Of a stretch of DNA of 64,000 nt, positions 1-8,595 are shown piece after piece. Each line of letters opens with the position of its first letter. The stretch's first letter is position 1. The notes under the pieces are model-generated. The model did no database searches, was not told where the DNA came from, and saw only the letters and a list, made by a program, of their open reading frames with translations. The DNA is from Caldovatus sediminis. GTDB taxonomy: Bacteria; Pseudomonadota; Alphaproteobacteria; Acetobacterales; Acetobacteraceae. The translations under genes and the position numbers were made by a program. The stretch is from the NCBI RefSeq assembly GCF_014644455.1, contig NZ_BMKS01000008.1, positions 119,660-183,659 on the forward strand, read 5' to 3'.

Positions 1-160
1 GATCGAGGACTCGCTGCGGATCGCGCAGGAGGCGCAGGCCCAGCGCGCCGCCGCGAACAAGGAGCTGGAGAAGGCGGAGCAGGAGATCCGCCGCGCCCTC
101 GTCGCCGCCCGCACCGCGTCTCCCGCAGGCGGTGCCAAGCGGGGCGGCGCGCCCTTCTGA
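1..160 (+). CDS. C-terminal end of a TelA-like protein (partial)
   Basis: The window opens inside a gene; frame 2 reads about 52 codons to a TGA at 158-160. The visible part is an alanine-, glutamate- and arginine-rich helix (EDSLRIAQEAQAQRAAANKE and onward) ending in a flexible tail GGAKRGGAPF. A charged C-terminal coiled helix of this style is typical of the TelA/KlaA toxic-anion-resistance family, which is my best guess. With only 52 residues the family assignment is weak, but the reading frame itself looks real. The role of TelA proteins is poorly defined (tellurite and envelope-stress resistance). Confidence 0.4.
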   Translation, partial: IEDSLRIAQEAQAQRAAANKELEKAEQEIRRALVAARTASPAGGAKRGGAPF

Positions 161-285
161 CGCGGGCGAGGCATGGCACCTGCCGCGGCATGGCGGGGGC
201 GGGGCAGCCTTCGAAGCCGGCGGCCGGGTCGCCCTGACCGGTGCTGCGGGCCGGAGGCATGGCCGCGCACCGGCGTCTCGCTTCG

Positions 286-383
286 TCACGCCGGCCAGAG
301 ATCGCCGCTGACGAGGACGAGGTTCCAGTGATCGATGCCCGAGACCTCGTCGTGCTCGGTCGCGCCCTGGCCGTCGTAGGACG
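286..383 (-). pseudogene. C-terminal remnant of an ORF cut by the IS element
   Basis: Reading leftward from the IS left end, about 32 codons run to a stop at 286-288 and end with the residues HWNLVLVSGDLWPA. Composition is protein-like (Asp, Glu, Trp and Val rather than the Arg/Pro/Ala of shadow frames), so it is probably the tail of a real gene truncated by the IS. It begins with residues SYDGQG, which could follow the N-terminal integrase fragment at the other IS end, but the frames do not join cleanly and the rest does not resemble an integrase. Identity unknown. Confidence 0.25.
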
Positions 384-1250
384 CTAGGCGGCGTGGACAA
401 ACTGGCGTCTGGGGGGATTCCCAGCCGGGGGCGGAGGTGATTCCAAGCTGATCTCTGGCATGGAGATCGGCGTTGATCCGTGGGCGTCTGACCGACGAGG
501 AATGGTCCTTCTTCGAACCTTTCGTGGTGTCCGCCAGTCCGCTCGGGGGGAGGCCTCCGCGCGACCGCCGGCGGGTGCTGGACGCCAGCTTCTGGATCGC
601 GCGCACCGGCGCGCCGTGGCGTGACCGGCCGGCCGAGTTCGGCAACTGGAACTCGGTATTCCGTCAGTTCCGACGATGGACCGCCTCGGGCCTGTGGGAC
701 GTGATGCTCGAAGCCTTGGCCGATGGCGGCGGCGACGCCGACCTTCTGCAGAGGAGCGACAGCACCAGCATCCGGGCGCACCGCTGCGCCGCCGGCGGAA
801 GGGGGGACTCATCGGCAGGGTCTTGGCCGCTCGCGAGGTGGGCTCACGAGCAAGCTCCACATCCGGGCCAACGCCCTCGGCCTGCCCATCGCCCTGCACG
901 TGACCGCCGGGCAGGAGGCCGACTGCTCGCACTACGAGGCGCTGATGCAGGCCCGCGACAGCGATCCCGCCATCATGCTCGGCGACAATGGCTATGACAG
1001 CGACCCGATCCGGCAGGATCTGCGCGGCCGCGGCGCCGTGCCAGAGATCCCCACCAAGCGCAACCGCCATCTCCAGCACAGCGTCAGCCGCCCGCTCTAC
1101 GCGCTGCGCAGCCGCATCGAGCGCTTCCTCAACCGCCTGAAGAACAGCCGCCGCGTCGCAACGCGCTACGACCAGAGCGCAGAGAGCTTCCTCGGCTTCG
1201 CGACACTCGCCTCCATCCGACTGTGGATCCGGTTTGTCCACGCGGCCTAG
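384..1250 (+). mobile_element. IS5-family (IS427-like) insertion sequence
   Basis: The ends are inverted repeats: CTAGGCGGCGTGGACAAAC at 384-402 matches the reverse complement of 1232-1250 at 18 of 19 positions. CTAG occurs at both outer ends, consistent with the CTAG or TA target preference of the IS427 subgroup. The 0.87 kb length and single two-frame transposase gene fit this group. It sits between an integrase N-terminal fragment on the right and another truncated minus-strand frame on the left, so insertion probably disrupted a gene next to tRNA-Glu. Confidence 0.85.
473..1250 (+). pseudogene. IS5/IS427 transposase in two frames
   Basis: The first frame (from 473) gives the IS5 N-terminal domain with LTDEEWSFFEPFV and TGAPWRDRP, and the first catalytic region RSDSTSIRAH. 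Homology then moves to another frame at a G run (801-806) and continues as GGTHRQGLGRSRGGLTSKLH, VTAGQEADC and LGDNGYDSDPIR, with the DDE glutamate in RSRIERFLNRLKNSRR, ending at the IS edge. The change is +1 (or -2), whereas IS427 elements usually use programmed -1 shifting, so this copy may be mutated and inactive rather than programmed. Assignment as a DDE transposase is secure; activity is not. Confidence 0.8.
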
Positions 1251-1405
1251 GTGCCGGCGGTGGAGCCGAGCGCCTTCTTCCGGTAGCCAACGTGGAGACC
1301 CTGGCGGACAGCGCGCCAATCGCGCCAATAAGGTGCCTGGCGGGGGGCTAGCCCGCGGCGATTGCTCAGGGTATGGACCTGCTCGTTCTTGCAGGTGCGC
1401 GCCAT
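1251..1405 (-). pseudogene. Tyrosine integrase, N-terminal fragment truncated by IS
   Basis: Starting at ATG 1405 on the minus strand, with a good Shine-Dalgarno (GAGGAGA, 5 nt upstream), the product begins MARTCKNEQVHTLSNRRGL and continues with APYWR and GLHVGYRK. This pattern (MART, then RR/R-x-PYW, then LGYRK) is the N-terminus of phage and island integrases with an arm-binding domain. It stops at the IS right boundary (stop in CTAG) after about 51 codons, before any catalytic domain. It lies 110 bp from tRNA-Glu, the usual position of a tRNA-targeting integrase, although here it faces the 5-prime side of the tRNA. Non-functional. Confidence 0.6.
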
Positions 1406-1515
1406 CGCCGTCTCCTCAGTGCAGTTCCGAGGCCTCCGAAATTCCCTTTGAATACCATCTGGAAACGACTGGCACCAACTGCAATGAGCCAAGATTTTTA
1501 GGAGATTAGGCCTAC

Positions 1516-1591
1516 GTCCCCATCGTCTAGAGGCCTAGGACACCAGCCTTTCACGCTGGTAACACGGGTTCGAATCCCGTTGGGGACGCCA
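1516..1591 (+). tRNA. tRNA-Glu (anticodon TTC)
   Basis: The 76-nt sequence folds as a full cloverleaf: acceptor GTCCCCA pairs with TGGGGAC, the anticodon stem CCAGC/GCTGG holds loop CTTTCAC (anticodon TTC), the T arm is ACGGG-TTCGAAT-CCCGT, and CCA is encoded at 1589-1591. It carries glutamate for GAA/GAG codons. An integrase fragment 110 bp upstream suggests the gene has served as, or borders, an integration site. Confidence 0.97.
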
Positions 1592-1855
1592 CCTCCCTGC
1601 GCCGCGAATCGTCTCCCTGCTGGTGGGCCGCGCCGTGAGGCACAGGTTTTCCGCGGTTCTCGCGCATAGGCTGGCGCCGAGCGGTCCTCGAACGCCTCCC
1701 GAAACCCTCTCTCGCAGGCCGGATTTCTCTGAACCTGGCGACTTCCCCGATTATGCCGCCAGCCCGAACGCTCGCCTCTTCAAGGGCTTGACAGGCAGCA
1801 CCCGACCGCGAGTTGGTGAACCCGACGCCCCACCAAAGGTTGCCCGACGCCGAAT

Positions 1856-4800
1856 CTATCGCGGATCGGCACCAGCCCCCGGCTCCTCCCCCTTCCGCAG
1901 CCCCTCCCACAGCGCTCCCGGACCGAGCAGCACCGCCAGCAGCCCGGCCTGCACCGCCTCCGAGTTCAGCGCCTGCCGGCTCATGCTGCCATGCGCCTCC
2001 ATCGTCGCAATAATGGCGTTGAGCAGCTCCTCCCGCAGGTTCGGCGAGTTCCCGAACTGCTCGCGCGTGTTCGCCGCCGCCTGGGCGCGCAGGGTGGCGC
2101 TCTCCATCAGCTTGGACCGCACGCTCTCGGCGAAGGCGATCCGGTCGCCCTCCGTCAGCTCCCCCTCGAAGAGGTCGTTCAGCGCCCGGATGATCTCGCC
2201 CAGCCGCTGCTTCTGCCGGTCCTGCACCTGCCCGGAGCCGACCTCGGTCGGCGGCTTCAGCCCCTCGGCCCCCTCGCCCCCGCCCAGGTTCAGCCGCTGC
2301 TGGCCGAGATCGCGCATGCGGTGATGCGTCAGCCGCAGCGCCGAGAGGTCCACCCCCTCCCGCTCCCGCCCGTAGTCCAGCAGCGGCAGCAGCAGCTTGC
2401 CGAACAGGTAGAGCTTCTCGAACGCGGTGTTCCCGTAGTCGAACATCTGCCCGAGGAACTCGTACAGCCGGACATAGCTGCCGAGGTCGCGCTTGAAGAG
2501 CAGCAGCACATCCATCTCCGCCTTCGCCGCCTCGCGCGCCTTCGTCCCGTCCGCCCCGGCCCGCCAGGCCTGCTGCGCCTGCCGGAAGCGCGTCAGCAGC
2601 CGGTTGCTCACCGGGCCGATGGCGGCATCCAGCTCCGCTTGCGTCGCCTTCGGGTTCACCGCCACCTTGGCCACGCGCTCCACCTCGAAGCGGTCGTAGA
2701 GGCCCAGGGCGTCGAGCTTGCTGCGCAGATCCAGCACCACATGCGGGTCGCTGACATCGGCAAGCTCGGCTGTCTCGTAGTACTGCCGGAAGGCCGCCAG
2801 GATCTCCTCGGGCTCGTTCACGAAGTCCACCACGTAGGTGGCGTCCTTCCCCGGATAGGCGCGGTTGAGGCGCGAGAGCGTCTGCACCGCCTGGATGCCG
2901 GAAAGGCGCTTGTCCACATACATGGCGCAGAGCAGCGGTTGATCGAAGCCGGTCTGGAACTTGTTCGCCACCAGCAGCAGGCTGAACTCGGGCGTGGCGA
3001 AGGCCTCGCGGATGTCGCGCCCGCGCAGGGCGGGGTTCATGGTCGCCTCGGTGAAGGGCTCGGGGCCCGTCTCCGGGTCGCTGACCTCGCCGGAGAAGGC
3101 GACCAGCACGCCGAGCGGGTAGCGGCGCTGCCGGATATAGGCCTCCATCGCCGTCTTCCAGCGCACCGCCTCCTTGCGGCTCGCCGTCACCACCATCGCC
3201 TTCGCCCGGCCGCCGAGCAGATGCGCCACGTTCTGCCGGAAATGCTCGACCACGATCCGCACGCGCGCGGCGATGTTGTGCGGATGCAGCCGCACCCAGC
3301 CCAGGATGCCCTTCTTCGCCTCGCTGGCATCCACCTCCCGCTCGTCCAGCTCGCGCCCCTCATGCGTCAGGCGGAAGGCCATGCGCCAGGAGGTGTAGTT
3401 GCGCAGCACGTCGAGGATGAAGCCCTCCTCGATCGCCTGGCGCATGGAATAGATGTGGAAGGGCGCGGGCAGGTTGTCCTTGCCCGCGGGGCGCGAGGGG
3501 TCGGGCCGGCGGCCGAACAGCTCCAGCGTCTTCGCCTTCGGGGTCGCGGTGAAGGCGACGTAGCTGATGCCCGCCTCCTGCGCCGCACGGGCCTTCATCT
3601 CGGCCGCGAGCAGGTCCTCCATATCGACCTCGCCGCCATCCTCGAGGGCCGCGATCTCCTCGGCCGTCAGCGTCGCCTTCAGCTTCGCCGCGGCCTGGCC
3701 GGCCTGGGAGGAATGCGCCTCGTCGGCGATCACCGCGAAGCGCTTGCCCTGGGTCGCCGCGAGCCGCCGCACCTCGGCCAGCGCGAAGGGGAAGGTCTGG
3801 ATGGTGCAGACGACGATCTTCTTGCCGGCGGCCAGCGCCTCGGCCAGTTCGCGGCTCTTGCTCGCCCCCTCCCCGGTGATGGTGGCGACCACCCCCTGCG
3901 TGCGCTCGAAGCCCTCCACCGCCTCGCGCAATTGCCGATCCAGCACCGTGCGGTCGGAGACCACCAGCACCGTGTCGAACAGCTTGCGGTTCGCCGCATC
4001 GTGCAGGTCGGCCAGGAAATGCGCCGTCCAGGCGATGGAGTTGGTCTTGCCCGAGCCTGCCGAGTGCTGGATCAGGTAGCGCCCGCCGGGACCCTCCCGC
4101 AGCACCGCCGCCAGCAGCTTCCGCGTGGCGTCGAGCTGGTGGAAGCGCGGGAAGATCCAGCCCTGGAGGCGCTTCTTCTCGTCCTTCACCGGCACCAGGT
4201 AGCGGCCGAGGATGTCGAGCCAGGAATGGCGCTCCCACACCTCCTCCCACAGATAGGCGGTGGGGGCGCCGTGCGGGTTGGGCGGATTGCCGCCGCCCCC
4301 GTCATGGCCGCGGTTGAAGGGCAGGAAGCGGCTCTCCGCCCCTTCGAGCCGGGTGCACATCCGCACCTCGCTGTTGGAGACGGCGAAATGCACCAGCGCC
4401 CCGCCGGGAAAGGCGAGGATCGGTTCGGGCGTGTTGCGCCCGGGCAGCCTGGGCGGGCGGTCGAAGCGGTACTGGTCCACCGCATCCTCGACGCGCTGGG
4501 TGTAGTCCGACTTGAGCTCGGCGGTGGCGACGGGGATGCCGTTGAGGAACAGCACCAGGTCGAGGCTGTTCTCGTGATGCGGCGAGTAGCGGAGCTGGCG
4601 CACCACGCGCAGGCGGTTGGCGGCGTAGCGGGCGGCGAGCGCCTCGTTCATCGCCAGCGCCGGGCGGAACTGGGCAAGCTGAATGGGCCGGCGCAGCCCC
4701 ACCATGTCGAGGCCGTGGCGCAGCACATCGAGCGTGCCCTGCCGGTCGAGCGCGGCGCGCAGCCGGTCGGCGAGCGCCGTCGCCGCCGCCGGGCCGTGCG

Positions 4801-4984
4801 CCTTGGTGAGCGCCTCCCAGGCCTCGGGCTGGGTCTGCTGCACCCAGGCGAGAAGGTCCTCGGGGAAGAGGCCGCGGGCGCGGTCGTGGCGGGCGGCGGC
4901 GCCGGGGTCGTACAGCCAGCCATGGGCGGCGAGGTGGGTGCAGATCGCCTCTTCCAGCCGGGCTTCGCGGTGGAGGTCGGTCAT
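1856..4984 (-). CDS. hsdR: Type I restriction enzyme, R (motor/nuclease) subunit
   Basis: About 1042 residues, a normal size for HsdR. It cleaves unmodified DNA after ATP-driven translocation, in complex with HsdM and HsdS. Visible: an N-terminal PD-(D/E)XK nuclease region with AELKSDYTQRVEDAVDQY (about residue 157), Walker A HSAGSGKT (about 306-313), the DEAH box in IADEAHSSQ (about 420), SF2 motif III-like FTATPKAKT, and a helical C-terminus. I use ATG 4984 (MTDLHREARLEEAI) rather than the upstream in-frame start because the extra residues are arginine/proline-rich and overlap hsdS. Last gene of the hsdM-rhuM-hsdS-hsdR operon, 25 bp after the hsdS stop. It looks intact. Confidence 0.95.
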   Translation of the reverse strand: MTDLHREARLEEAICTHLAAHGWLYDPGAAARHDRARGLFPEDLLAWVQQTQPEAWEALTKAHGPAAATALADRLRAALDRQGTLDVLRHGLDMVGLRRPIQLAQFRPALAMNEALAARYAANRLRVVRQLRYSPHHENSLDLVLFLNGIPVATAELKSDYTQRVEDAVDQYRFDRPPRLPGRNTPEPILAFPGGALVHFAVSNSEVRMCTRLEGAESRFLPFNRGHDGGGGNPPNPHGAPTAYLWEEVWERHSWLDILGRYLVPVKDEKKRLQGWIFPRFHQLDATRKLLAAVLREGPGGRYLIQHSAGSGKTNSIAWTAHFLADLHDAANRKLFDTVLVVSDRTVLDRQLREAVEGFERTQGVVATITGEGASKSRELAEALAAGKKIVVCTIQTFPFALAEVRRLAATQGKRFAVIADEAHSSQAGQAAAKLKATLTAEEIAALEDGGEVDMEDLLAAEMKARAAQEAGISYVAFTATPKAKTLELFGRRPDPSRPAGKDNLPAPFHIYSMRQAIEEGFILDVLRNYTSWRMAFRLTHEGRELDEREVDASEAKKGILGWVRLHPHNIAARVRIVVEHFRQNVAHLLGGRAKAMVVTASRKEAVRWKTAMEAYIRQRRYPLGVLVAFSGEVSDPETGPEPFTEATMNPALRGRDIREAFATPEFSLLLVANKFQTGFDQPLLCAMYVDKRLSGIQAVQTLSRLNRAYPGKDATYVVDFVNEPEEILAAFRQYYETAELADVSDPHVVLDLRSKLDALGLYDRFEVERVAKVAVNPKATQAELDAAIGPVSNRLLTRFRQAQQAWRAGADGTKAREAAKAEMDVLLLFKRDLGSYVRLYEFLGQMFDYGNTAFEKLYLFGKLLLPLLDYGREREGVDLSALRLTHHRMRDLGQQRLNLGGGEGAEGLKPPTEVGSGQVQDRQKQRLGEIIRALNDLFEGELTEGDRIAFAESVRSKLMESATLRAQAAANTREQFGNSPNLREELLNAIIATMEAHGSMSRQALNSEAVQAGLLAVLLGPGALWEGLRKGEEPGAGADPR

Positions 4985-5009
4985 GGCGCGCGGCGGGGTG
5001 GGCGGGGGC

Positions 5010-6359
5010 TCATGCGGCCTTCGCCTCCTCGGCCGGCACAAGGCCGCGCACGTCGATCCGGCCGGTGACGGCGGCGGAGATCAGCGCGGCGCGGCGTTCC
5101 TTCAGCAGCGCGATGGCGCGCTCGGCTTCGGTGGTGAGGGTGTCGAGTTTCTTCGTCTCCGCCTCGATGAACCCGAGGATCGTGTTCTGCTCCTCAAGTG
5201 GTGGCAGCACGACCTTGATGTCCTTGAACTCCTCCCAGTAGAGCCGAAGGCGGAAGTCCGTCACACCACGCGAATGCCGGCGCATTTCCTCGACTGCGCA
5301 TGGGGTGCGTAGGAGCAGTTCGACAAACGCGGTGCGCGTCGACGTCTTGGGCCGCGCAACGACATATGCCGGGCTGACCATTCCGGGCACCGCCACCGTG
5401 CCGAAGCCGCCCTGCCAAGCGCGCATCATGTTGTATACGAGATCACCGGGTTGGACCTTCTTGTACTTCGACCGGTTATCGCTGCGTGTGACCTTCCTCT
5501 CCAACTCCTCATCCGGCAGTTCGCGGTCTGAAACGCCATCGTGGATGGAGACGCTCAGCACCGGCAAGTCGTGCTCTCCCTCATCAGCGGCTTCGACGAA
5601 CAGCGTTCCAAGACGGCGCACCTCCCAATGCGCCGGCACCGGCCCCAGCCACGCCACGCCGGAGTCCTTCATCGGCGCGGTGGGGTCGAGGCCCTTGGTG
5701 ACGGCGTGGGAGATGACGGCCTGGCGCTTCTCCTTCAGCAGCGCGATCAGCCGCTCCTGCTCCGCCACCAGCGCGTCAATCTTGCCGCATTCGCGGTCGA
5801 GGAAGGCCGCAATCGCCCGCTGCTCGGCAGGAGGTGGGAGGGGAACCAACACATCACCGATGGCCCCGCTGGAAAGACCGAAGCGTGTGATCCCCTGCGC
5901 CCGCACGGAGCATTGCGCCAGCGTCTCCGGGGCCTTGAAGGCCCAGAACAGGAACGCCCCATCAATCACACCTGACACCGGCCGCAGCAACGCGAGATGA
6001 TAACCGCACACGACGCCAGCGGCGCTGGATTCGACGAGGGCCGCCGCCGCGATATCGTCCGGCGTCTCGCTATCCTTCGTGATGACCACGTCCCCCGCGC
6101 GGAGCGAGAACCGCTCGATCTCAGCAGGCGTTGCCGTCGCCTCCAGGAAGGCAAGCGCGTCGGTGATCCGGTCGTTCTTATAGACATCGACGTAGTTGCA
6201 GAGCCGTACCGGCAACTCGCCTTCAAGGCTATGCTTGTCCACGCCACTCGGTCTGATGTCGGCAAGGAAGCGAAGCCGCCGCACGCTCCACCCCGCCGGC
6301 ACCGGCCCCAGCCACGCCACGCCGCTGTCGCGATAGGCCGGATAGGCCGGAAGGCTCAT
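5010..6359 (-). CDS. hsdS: Type I restriction-modification specificity subunit
   Basis: 449 residues with the usual HsdS duplication. Two target-recognition domains each begin with DSGVAWLGPVPA-x-W-x-VRRL (about residues 11-30 and 231-250) and each is followed by a conserved helix (QRAIAAFLDRECGKIDALVAEQERLIALLKEKR and the matching EQNTILGFIEAETKKLDTLTTE). HsdS binds both half-sites of a bipartite recognition sequence and holds two HsdM plus HsdR. Its ATG overlaps the stop of the upstream rhuM-like gene by 4 bp, implying translational coupling. The recognition site cannot be read from the sequence. Base composition in the recognition domains (about 5.2-5.6 and 5.9-6.3 kb) is less GC-extreme than the flanks, as is common for exchangeable TRDs. 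Confidence 0.95.
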   Translation of the reverse strand: MSLPAYPAYRDSGVAWLGPVPAGWSVRRLRFLADIRPSGVDKHSLEGELPVRLCNYVDVYKNDRITDALAFLEATATPAEIERFSLRAGDVVITKDSETPDDIAAAALVESSAAGVVCGYHLALLRPVSGVIDGAFLFWAFKAPETLAQCSVRAQGITRFGLSSGAIGDVLVPLPPPAEQRAIAAFLDRECGKIDALVAEQERLIALLKEKRQAVISHAVTKGLDPTAPMKDSGVAWLGPVPAHWEVRRLGTLFVEAADEGEHDLPVLSVSIHDGVSDRELPDEELERKVTRSDNRSKYKKVQPGDLVYNMMRAWQGGFGTVAVPGMVSPAYVVARPKTSTRTAFVELLLRTPCAVEEMRRHSRGVTDFRLRLYWEEFKDIKVVLPPLEEQNTILGFIEAETKKLDTLTTEAERAIALLKERRAALISAAVTGRIDVRGLVPAEEAKAA

Positions 6360-6673
6360 GCGCCGCCGTCCTTCCGCGCCCGGGCCTTGCGCCGCTCCGG
6401 CAGCGCCGTCGCCGCCGCCTCCAACGGCCGCGCGCCCTCGGTGCGAACCATTAAGTACGACTTAATGGTTGCCGCCGGGTCGAGCTCGCCCTCGGCGAAG
6501 ATCTGCCGCAGATGGATGTTGATGTTGGGCACGCTGGTTTGGAACAGCTCCGCCATCTGCGCCTGGGTCAGCCAGAGCGTGTCCGCCTCGAAACGGCATG
6601 CGAGGCGCGTGCGCCCATCCTCGGTGGTATAGAGCAGGACGCCGGGGGCCGGCGGGCCTTCGCTGCCGCTCAT
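6356..6673 (-). CDS. RhuM-family N-terminal fragment inside the hsd operon
   Basis: 105 residues. The first 80 match the N-terminus of RhuM-family (virulence-associated) proteins: LLYTTEDGRTRLACRFEADT, LWLTQAQMAELFQTSVPNIN (helix-turn-helix) and KSYLMVRTEGAR. Full-length RhuM is several times longer. Here homology ends abruptly and a basic tail, ERRKARARKDGG, leads to the stop. The gene overlaps hsdM upstream and hsdS downstream by 4 bp each, so it is co-translated with them. It may be a decayed RhuM insertion or a retained small DNA-binding protein acting on the operon. RhuM genes between hsdM and hsdS are seen elsewhere; a short version this tightly embedded is unusual. Confidence 0.75.
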   Translation of the reverse strand: MSGSEGPPAPGVLLYTTEDGRTRLACRFEADTLWLTQAQMAELFQTSVPNINIHLRQIFAEGELDPAATIKSYLMVRTEGARPLEAAATALPERRKARARKDGGA

Positions 6674-8505
6674 GCCGCGAGATCCTCCAGCATCGCCTTG
6701 ATGCGCGCCGTCACCTCGCGCAGCTCGGCATCGATCGCCTCCAGCGGCCGCGGGGCTTCGAACACGTAGAAGAAGCGGTTGAAGGGGATCTCGTAGCCGA
6801 TCTTCGTCTTCTCCTCGTCCACCCAGGCATCGGGGGCATGCGGCAGCACCTCGCGCGCCATATAGTCGGCAATGTCCTGATCGAGGGGGACGGTCTCGGT
6901 GTCGCGCAGCGCCGGGTCGGGCAGCGGCTTGCCCCTCTGCTTGCCCTTAGTGCCGAGCACGATGCGTCCCGCCTCGTCGCGCAAGGGGCGCTCGACCGTG
7001 ATCTGCCGGTAGCCGAACACCTCGTTGCGGAGGAGGCGCGAGAGCGGGGCGACCTTGACGCGCCCGCCTTCCGGCGCGGCCGGCGGCGCCTCGCCCGCGC
7101 GCAGAATGACGCGGGTCGTTTTGCCGGTGGCATCGGTGATGGTGGCGAGATCGGCCTCCGCCGCCTCGCCGAACAGGCGGGTGACGGCGGCGATGTCCTC
7201 CTCCCCCAACTCCTTGCGCTTGGCGCCGAGATTGCGCCGCATCTTCCGCCAGAAGGAGGAGGCGTCGATGAGCTGCACCAGGCCGCGCCGGTGGTCGGGC
7301 TTGTGGTTGGTCAGGATCCAGACATAGGTGGCGATGCCGGTGTTGAAGAACATGTCGGTGGGCAGCGCGATGATCGCCTCCACCAGGTCGTTCTCCAGCA
7401 CATGGCGGCGGATCTCGCTCTCGCCCGACCCCGCCGCGCCGGTGAACAGCGGCGAGCCGTTGAGCACGATGCCGATGCGGCTGCCGCCCTCCTGCGCCGG
7501 CCGCATCTTCGAGAGCAGATGCAGCAGGAACAAGAGCGAGCCGTCCGAGATGCGCGGCAGACCAGGCCCGAAGCGCCCCGCGTGGCCCAGCTGCTCGTGC
7601 TCGCGCCGCACCTCCTTCTCCACCTTCTTCCACTCCACGCCGAAGGGCGGGTTGGAGAGCATGTAATCGAACTTCTGCGTCGGGTGTCCGTCGTCCGAGA
7701 GCGTGTTGCCGGGGACGATGTTGCGCACGTCCTGGCCCTTGATGAGCATGTCCGCCTTGCAGATGGCGTAGCTCTCGTCGTTCAGCTCCTGGCCGAACAT
7801 GGTCAGCCGCGCGGCCGGGTTGTGCGCCAGCAGATGCTCGCCTGCGACGGAGAGCATGCCGCCGGTGCCGGCGGTGGGGTCATAGATGGTGCGCACCGCC
7901 GGGGTTCCGGGGGTGAGGATTTCGCTGTCCTCGATGAACAGCAGGTTGACCATCAGCTTGATGACGTCGCGCGGCGTGAAGTGCTCGCCGGCGGTCTCGT
8001 TGGAGATCTCGGCGAACTTGCGGATCAGCTCCTCGAAGGCGAGGCCCATGTCGTGGTTGCTGACGGCGGCGGGGCTCAAGTCGAAGCCGGCAAAGCGCTC
8101 GGTCACCTGGTAGAGCAGCCCGGCCTTCCGCAGCCGGTCGGTCTGCTCGGCGAAGCGGAAGCGCTCGAAGATGTCACGGACGGCGGGCGAGAAGCCCTGG
8201 ATGTAGGCGGCGAGGTTCGGCCCGATATGGTCCGGGTCGCCCATCAGCCGGGCGAGGTCGAGGGGCGAAGTGTTGGCGAAGGGCACGCCGGTGATGCGCG
8301 CGAGGAAGGGTTCCGGGTTCAGGCCCTGCCTCTCGCACTCCGCCTTCTTCGCCAGCACCTCGGCCTTGGTGGGCGCCAGCACGCAGTCGAGGCGGCGCAG
8401 CACGGTGAAGGGCAGGATGACCCGGCCGTATTCGGAAGGCTTGTAGTCGCCGCGCAGCAGATCGGCGACGGACCAGATCAGGGAGGAAAGTCCAGCATAG
8501 CTCAT
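6670..8505 (-). CDS. hsdM: Type I restriction-modification N6-adenine methyltransferase subunit
   Basis: 611 residues, first gene of the operon. It transfers methyl from SAM to adenine N6 at the site chosen by HsdS. Visible: helical HsdM N-terminal domain (MSYAGLSSLIWSVADLLRGD), SAM motif I DPTAGTGGML (about residue 208), catalytic NPPFGVEWKKVEKEV (about 283), and a C-terminus containing the conserved DTETVPLDQDI and EIPFNRFFYVF segments. The ATG at 8505 lies 90 bp downstream of the recombinase-associated gene, so the operon probably has its own promoter there, though I see no convincing -35/-10 pair. Confidence 0.95.
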   Translation of the reverse strand: MSYAGLSSLIWSVADLLRGDYKPSEYGRVILPFTVLRRLDCVLAPTKAEVLAKKAECERQGLNPEPFLARITGVPFANTSPLDLARLMGDPDHIGPNLAAYIQGFSPAVRDIFERFRFAEQTDRLRKAGLLYQVTERFAGFDLSPAAVSNHDMGLAFEELIRKFAEISNETAGEHFTPRDVIKLMVNLLFIEDSEILTPGTPAVRTIYDPTAGTGGMLSVAGEHLLAHNPAARLTMFGQELNDESYAICKADMLIKGQDVRNIVPGNTLSDDGHPTQKFDYMLSNPPFGVEWKKVEKEVRREHEQLGHAGRFGPGLPRISDGSLLFLLHLLSKMRPAQEGGSRIGIVLNGSPLFTGAAGSGESEIRRHVLENDLVEAIIALPTDMFFNTGIATYVWILTNHKPDHRRGLVQLIDASSFWRKMRRNLGAKRKELGEEDIAAVTRLFGEAAEADLATITDATGKTTRVILRAGEAPPAAPEGGRVKVAPLSRLLRNEVFGYRQITVERPLRDEAGRIVLGTKGKQRGKPLPDPALRDTETVPLDQDIADYMAREVLPHAPDAWVDEEKTKIGYEIPFNRFFYVFEAPRPLEAIDAELREVTARIKAMLEDLAA

Positions 8506-8595
8506 GCGATAGGCTCTATGGGAGCTCCGGGCTAGTCGTGACGCATTCGCGAGGGTTTCGACCGTTCGTTACTATGCCCGGGCGCTTCCGCCCTG

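Noticed and set aside
1551..1910. Minus-strand ORF ending in residues TGFEPVLPA over the tRNA
   Set aside because: This ending is a known artefact of reading tRNA genes backwards.
1991..5068. A 1025-codon plus-strand open frame opposite hsdR
   Set aside because: Rich in Arg, His, Leu and Gln with no motifs; it is the antisense shadow of hsdR in GC-rich DNA.
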